Of a stretch of 64,000 nucleotides of DNA, positions 60,001 through 64,000 are shown piece after piece. The notes below the pieces were generated by a model. That model was not told the origin of the DNA, did not search any database, and saw only the letters and a program-made list of their open reading frames with translations. A program made the position numbers and the translations under genes. Numbering within the stretch: position 1 is the first letter of the stretch; every line of letters begins with the position of its first letter. The stretch comes from Escarpia spicata (taxonomy: Eukaryota; Annelida; Polychaeta; Sabellida; Siboglinidae), in NCBI GenBank assembly GCA_963995525.1, contig OZ023205.1, positions 41,752,379 to 41,816,378 of the forward strand. The letters run 5' to 3'.

Positions 60001-60634
60001 CGTGGGATTCTTCGTGTTGCAGTGGGCCAAACTGCACATGTTGGAGTTCTACTACGACTTTATGATCAGGTACGTGGATCGTCCGCTGTTCTAGTACTGC
60101 GAAACCGATACGGATAGCGCCTATTTGGCTCTAGCCGGAGAGTCCGTCGACGACCTCGTGACCCCGGCACTACGTGACCACTACTATCGTCACCGCTCCG
60201 AATGGCTACCGTCCGAATGTTGCGACGATCATCGGAACGACTACATACGCTGTCGACTAGCCGGACGTCCGTGGAACGGCACCGAGACGTGTTGCAAGGC
60301 GCGCAAAGCGTACGACAAGAGAACACCGGGACTCTTCAAGGTCGAATGGTCCGGCGACAGTTTCCTGGGACTGTGCAGTAAGACCTACTATTGTTCGGGT
60401 ACGGTCGATAAATACACCACCAAAGGACTGAACAAACGACTCAACGCCATCGACTAGCAGGCGTTAATGGACGTGCTGACCAGTCGTCGTAGTGGAAGCG
60501 GAGTGAACCGTGGGTTCCGGGTCAATCACTCGTCCGTGCTGACGTACACCCAGGAACGCGCGGCGTTGACCTACTTCTATGCCAAGCGCGTGGTCAACGA
60601 GGACGGAATCACCACGGGTCCGGTGGACGTGTAA
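57013..60634 (+). pseudogene. polB: Protein-primed family B DNA polymerase, multiply broken
   Basis: N-terminal C2H2 fingers (CRHCGLVLDTHADIQRH; CERCAREFTRRDNLVRH) are split by a frame change at an A7 run (about 57178). Exo I is FDFESWF (58472), Exo II GFNSSRYDL (about 58865), Exo III YNNRD (about 59287). Motif A is YDANALYLWS (59605) and motif C DTDS (60107-60118). Breaks: TGA 58769, frame change near 58955, a deletion near 59970 that removes the motif B region, TAG 60092, TAG 60455. The tail has GLCSKTYYC and KGLNKRL. The enzyme would replicate the linear element from a protein primer; this copy cannot. Confidence 0.9.
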
Positions 60635-60657
60635 CACCGAACCACTGCTGACACGAT

Positions 60658-60709
60658 GAGGAAATGCGCCCCTACGTCAGTTGGGGTTATAGGCGCCTCT
60701 AGCTGTCAC
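60658..60709 (+). repeat. Conserved 3' element, copy B
   Basis: GAGGAAATGCGCCCCTACG, then TTGGGGTTATAGGCGCC and CTGTCAC, 24 nt after the polymerase frame ends. Matches 56686-56740. Confidence 0.8.
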
Positions 60710-60788
60710 GCGGTTAGTAGGTGGGAGACACACGAAAAAAATAACACTATTTAGTCAGATACCACGCAATCGATAGTCATAGCGCAGC

Positions 60789-60971
60789 ATGTCACGGACG
60801 GGAACGGTCGTAGCTGTAGCACTAGTGGGAATACTCGGTCTGTACCTGTACGTCTTGTACGTCTTGTTCCGCGATCCCTTCCTTCGTTGGTGTGGCGGAG
60901 GTGTCGTCGTCGTCGTATCTAACAGCACAGCGGACAACGTAACATTGTCGAACGGCACCAGCGACTACTAG
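60789..60971 (+). CDS. Small single-pass membrane ORF
   Basis: 60 residues with one membrane segment (VVAVALVGILGLYLYVLYVL), a short basic turn and a Ser/Thr/Asn-rich tail with two NxS/T sequons. Its TAG directly abuts the ATPase ATG (TAGATG), a compact arrangement expected for a viral-type operon-like layout. Function unknown; a small virion or membrane protein is possible. Confidence 0.5.
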   Translation: MSRTGTVVAVALVGILGLYLYVLYVLFRDPFLRWCGGGVVVVVSNSTADNVTLSNGTSDY

Positions 60972-61589
60972 ATGGACACGCGATGGAAACACCCCTTCAC
61001 CTGTATCGTCGCGGGTCCGATGGGATGCGGTAAGAGCACATTCGTGCTGCGTCTGCTACGTCACGCCGCGACGATTATCGATCCGCCTCCAGAGAAGATC
61101 ACGTGGTGTTACGGTGTATGGCAGAGTGCCTACGTCGACAACGACCAGGTACGCTTCGAGGAAGGCTTGCCGAGCGGTGCGTTCGATGCATCGACGCGTA
61201 ACCTCGTGGTCATCGACGATCTGATGGCGGAAACGGACGAACGGGTCACGACCTTGTTCACGAAAAAGAGTCATCACCAGAACACGTCCGTACTGTATCT
61301 CGTGCAGAACCTGTTTCCGAAGAACAAGGAGAGTCGCACGATCAGTCTGAACGCACACTACATGGTAGTCTTCAAGAATCCTCGCGACGCGTCACAGATC
61401 GGACACTTGGCGCGACAGATGTATCCGGGACGCCTGATGTTTGTACAGGAAGCGTACCGAGACGCCACGGCACCTCCGTACGGTTATCTCCTCGTTGATC
61501 TGAAACAGGACACGCCCGACGACATGCGTCTGCGCACGGGCGTCCTTCCGGATGACGGTGTCCAGTACGTGTACCAACCCAAAGTATAA
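60972..61589 (+). CDS. Genome-packaging ATPase (FtsK/HerA, A32-like)
   Basis: 205 residues, intact. Walker A is GPMGCGKST (residues 15-23), Walker B LVVIDD (78-83), followed by a conserved SHHQNTSVLYLVQNLF (about 96-111) and LNAHYMVVFKNPRD. Length and motifs are those of Polinton and adintovirus packaging ATPases, which push DNA into the capsid. It starts right behind the membrane ORF. It is the best-preserved core gene in the element. Confidence 0.9.
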   Translation: MDTRWKHPFTCIVAGPMGCGKSTFVLRLLRHAATIIDPPPEKITWCYGVWQSAYVDNDQVRFEEGLPSGAFDASTRNLVVIDDLMAETDERVTTLFTKKSHHQNTSVLYLVQNLFPKNKESRTISLNAHYMVVFKNPRDASQIGHLARQMYPGRLMFVQEAYRDATAPPYGYLLVDLKQDTPDDMRLRTGVLPDDGVQYVYQPKV

Positions 61590-61646
61590 GACGTCCGCGC
61601 GCACGCCTCGTCCCTTCAGTCGCAGTATGGTCGTGAAGACAACAGC

Positions 61647-62170
61647 ATGTCCGAACTCGTGAAGAAACACCTCTTCTGCATACAGACGCTGAACAGGTAC
61701 AAGAGCACGAAATTGAGACGAGCCATCATCAGAAACGCCGACGCCGATCTGTTGTGTGCACTAGCCGAGTGTGCCTACAACATATTGAAGAAGAACGTGC
61801 CCTTGACCAAAGACGCGCTCTGAGTGTGTACAAAACAAACCTGCGCGCTTTGGCAAAGAAAGACGCGCCGGCAGCGAGGAGACGTCGCATCTTGCTACGC
61901 GGTAACAACCAGGGCGGCGGGGGACAGACCGGTGGTTTCCTGTCGGCGCTGCTGGCACCTTTGGCCGGTGCGTCTTTTTCTACCCTTGTTAAAACAGGTG
62001 CTACTCAAGTAGACGACGATGGAACACACACGGAAGATGGCTTTGGTAGATCCACGACTGTTGGATATTCTACGCGCACCGGCACCGACGGATACCCTAG
62101 GACGCAAAGTACAGGTGCTCGACGACGAGATGAAAGTCATACTCGACAGACAAGATATCGCCGACGGTGA
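61647..62170 (+). pseudogene. Small basic virion-core-like protein, frameshifted
   Basis: The 5' frame (61647-61823) begins SELVKKHLFCIQTLNRYK and ends at TGA. The continuing basic part, VYKTNLRALAKKDAP, and a Gly-rich then hydrophobic tail, GGFLSALLAPLAGASF, lie in another frame (open 61754-62170). The order matches small basic proteins located next to the ATPase in Polintons and adintoviruses, probably in the virion core. The homologous part likely ends near 62000, where the next gene starts. A single-base indel near 61810 explains the break. Confidence 0.65.
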
Positions 62171-62293
62171 CAAGGTCGTCATGTATAATCAAGTGTTGCA
62201 ACGCCACAACGCGTTGGCCGATCGACGCGTGCGCGAACCAGTGCGCGTGATGACGGTCAACAAGGACACGTCCCCGATGGTCACAGCGGCGGG

Positions 62294-62325
<32 letters not shown>

Positions 62326-62792
62326 GGGTGACAGGTATGGAAGCGGCGGTGTCGGCAGGTATGGAAGCGGACGTCGTCGACAGCGTTCCCAAGGCACTGC
62401 GGACCAAAGCTAGACTACTGATGTAACGTCTGAAACGAGACGTCGTGTGGAATGCACGCGGAGAGCTCAAGCACAAAGGCGTAGCGGTACCCGGAAGTAA
62501 CGTGGTGGACCTCGTGAACGATCTGTTGCGTCAGCGCAAGACCGTTGGCAGTCCGACGGGGTGGCTGGTGTTTACGCGTCAACTCGGCACCATGAATCTA
62601 CCCATGGAGTTGGTGGGTAACGAGGTCAGGAGACTGGCCATTCAACAGGAACAAAGGAGGAGTGCCGTAGCGGCAGCGGCCACACGGTCGCTCGGTAGAG
62701 CGCGTCGATCGCTGCAGTGGACACCCCTCACGCGGAGACGAATGAGCCCGTCCACTCTACCTACGCCACCGGCCTCGACTAGTAAGGGATAG
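62019..62792 (+). pseudogene. Conserved Polinton protein with in-frame stop
   Basis: One frame from ATG 62019 (MALVDPRLLDIL) to 62792, interrupted only by TAA at 62424-62426. The middle has an Ala run from GCG repeats (about 62288-62326). After the stop come VVWNARGEL, NVVDLVNDLLRQRK and GWLVFTRQLGTMNLP, blocks I associate with a conserved protein found in many Polintons and adintoviruses, function not settled (a virion component is likely). The C-terminus is basic and Ser/Thr-rich. Confidence 0.65.
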
Positions 62793-62838
62793 GAGGATCT
62801 CAGATAAAGGAGGCGCACCGTCTCGATTCGTCGACATA

Positions 62839-63180
62839 ATGTGCGATTCACATGATAGTCTACGTCGTCTGTATACCGGTGTCGCTTACGCCGGACTTCC
62901 CATCGTGTGCGGCATTATCGGCGATTATATCATACGATCATGGTGCGACGACGAAAACAGCTGGAGGACGTCTACTTCAACCCCGCCAAGGTGGGAAGTT
63001 ACGGGGGAATCGCGTCTTTGCGACGAGACGTACCACGCGTACCGAGAAAGATGGTCGAACAATGGCTATCGGAACAGAACGCCTATACCCTACACAAACC
63101 GGTCAGAGTTCGTTTCAAGCGACGACGCACGGTCGTCGGAGGACGGGATCAACAGTGGCAAGCCGATCTCGTCGACGTGA
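62839..63180 (+). CDS. Possible small hydrophobic ORF overlapping integrase
   Basis: The first 35 residues (with TGVAYAGLPIVCGIIGDYII) form a likely membrane segment. After about 62940 the frame overlaps the integrase in another frame and looks non-coding. It may be a small membrane protein whose end has been lost, or chance. Confidence 0.3.
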   Translation: MCDSHDSLRRLYTGVAYAGLPIVCGIIGDYIIRSWCDDENSWRTSTSTPPRWEVTGESRLCDETYHAYRERWSNNGYRNRTPIPYTNRSEFVSSDDARSSEDGINSGKPISST

Positions 63181-63856
63181 CCAGTCTGAAAAAAGAAAAC
63201 GACAGTACGACGTTCCTGCTCACGGTGATCGACGTCTTCTCGAAAGTCGCCCGATGCGTTCCGCTGAAGACCAAGTCGGCGACGTCTGTATCGTGGAACG
63301 CTTCAATCGCACGCTAATGACGCGGCTGTGGCGATACCTGACACACAAAGAATCGTGGCGATACATCGATATCCTTCCGGATCTGGTGCGCACGTACAAC
63401 GACACGCCCCATCGCAGTATCGGGATGCCACCGTCACAGGTGGATGCGACTAATCAGGAAGAGGTGTGGCAGCGCCTGTACGGTAGTCATCACGGTAAGG
63501 GCGTACCCAAGTACCACGTGGGGGATCGTGTGCGTAGCAGCAAGGTCAAGAGACGATTCGAAAAAGGCTACACGGTGAATTGGACAGAGGAACTATTCAC
63601 GATACGCGAGGTGCATCCGTCCGATCCGCCCGTCTATCTTCTAGCGGACGATCTCGGAGAGATACTGGACGGTACCTTCTACGAACCGGAGTTGCAGAAG
63701 GTGACGGTTCCGGCTGATAAATTGTACCGCGTGGAATCGATAGTACAGCGCCGCAAGGTAGGCAGGCGACGGGAGGTGTTGGTGAAATGGTTCGGATACC
63801 CTTCGAAATTCAACAGCTGGATCGACGCCAAGGCCCTCGTCGGCTATAAAGACTAG
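62940..63856 (+). pseudogene. int: Retrovirus-like integrase with C-terminal chromodomain, core deleted
   Basis: Starts at ATG 62940. The first frame has FNPAKVGSYGG, EQNAYTLHKPVRVRF, the first catalytic Asp in WQADLVDV and LLTVIDVFSK. Near 63275 it switches frame to VERFNRTLMTRLWRYLT, which holds the catalytic Glu. The segment with the second Asp, about 60 residues, is missing, so a deletion caused the frame change. Downstream are GDRVRSSKVKRRF and a chromodomain (YRVESIVQRRKV, VKWFGY, NSWI). Polinton integrases join the linear DNA to host DNA; the chromodomain may direct target choice. This copy is inactive. Confidence 0.88.
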
Positions 63857-63889
63857 TCACGCGCCCGTCGCGATGTCAGTCGTCCACGC

Positions 63890-64000
63890 ATGGCAGACGA
63901 GACGACATCACGGATTACCGTTAGTGACGAAGAAGAAGAAGAAGAAGAAGAAGACGACATCGACGCCACTCCACCAATAAAGAAAGAGAGGACTCCGTGG
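63890..64000 (+). CDS. Start of an acidic ORF, cut by the window edge
   Basis: 37 codons are visible from ATG 63890. A run of eight Glu from GAA repeats is followed by DDIDATPPIKKERTPW. The frame is still open at the edge. Its product could be a capsid-associated or nuclear protein; nothing more can be said. Confidence 0.5.
   Translation, partial: MADETTSRITVSDEEEEEEEEDDIDATPPIKKERTPW

Noticed and set aside
62839..63180. Full-length 113-codon gene
   Set aside because: Only the first third looks like a protein; the remainder is the integrase read in another frame. Kept at low confidence.

Overview
The window is nuclear DNA from a eukaryote, most likely a marine invertebrate. It has spliced genes with GT-AG introns, EGF-like exons, a rhodopsin-class GPCR relic, several non-LTR retrotransposon lineages, a tRNA-derived SINE, DNA transposons and long simple-sequence tracts. 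Nothing bacterial is visible, and the species cannot be named from the sequence. Reading frames are mostly short or broken: this is accessory, transposon-rich DNA with few live host genes.

Layout. 0-5.5 kb: degenerate EGF-like exons, a large imperfect inverted repeat with a perfect 124-bp tandem duplication near its centre, and a convincing two-coding-exon gene on the minus strand for a small secreted cysteine-rich peptide. 5.5-13.3 kb: mostly featureless AT-rich DNA with one diverged satellite. 13.3-16.1 kb: a broken conserved invertebrate ORF and a broken THAP-domain transposase of the DDE_Tnp_4 type. 17.4-25.1 kb: four decayed non-LTR retrotransposons. 25.4-30.9 kb: a long GA tract, three tandem-repeat blocks, a SINE whose tail matches the CR1-like LINE at 19.5 kb, and an ORF1p relic. 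31.0-40.5 kb: two copies of a TTAA-flanked DNA transposon whose cargo is a three-exon gene for a domain like the P2X7 C-terminal (ballast) domain, with an antisense multi-exon partner gene. 40.6-46.4 kb: GPCR fragments and a minisatellite split by an RT-bearing insertion with an open frame. 49.1-51.7 kb: a defective Gypsy-like element.

51.7-64.0 kb: the left part of a Polinton/Maverick (adintovirus-like) element that runs off the right edge and seems to have inserted into the Gypsy pol frame. From left to right it holds short iterated motifs, a new three-exon minus-strand gene, a NADAR-domain gene with a frame change at an A10 run, an OB-fold ssDNA-binding-like ORF whose first 18 codons may also be spliced to a downstream ORF, hairpin-forming repeats, protein-primed family B DNA polymerase (several breaks), a small membrane ORF abutting an intact packaging ATPase, two broken probable virion-protein genes, an integrase with chromodomain (core deletion), and the start of an acidic ORF. 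ATPase and the OB-fold gene are open, but polymerase and integrase are broken, so this copy looks dead or decaying.

The most interesting signals are the ballast-domain gene inside a TTAA transposon, the NADAR gene and the spliced genes in the Polinton, and the cysteine-rich peptide gene. All assignments come from reading the sequence and recalling family features; no database search was run.
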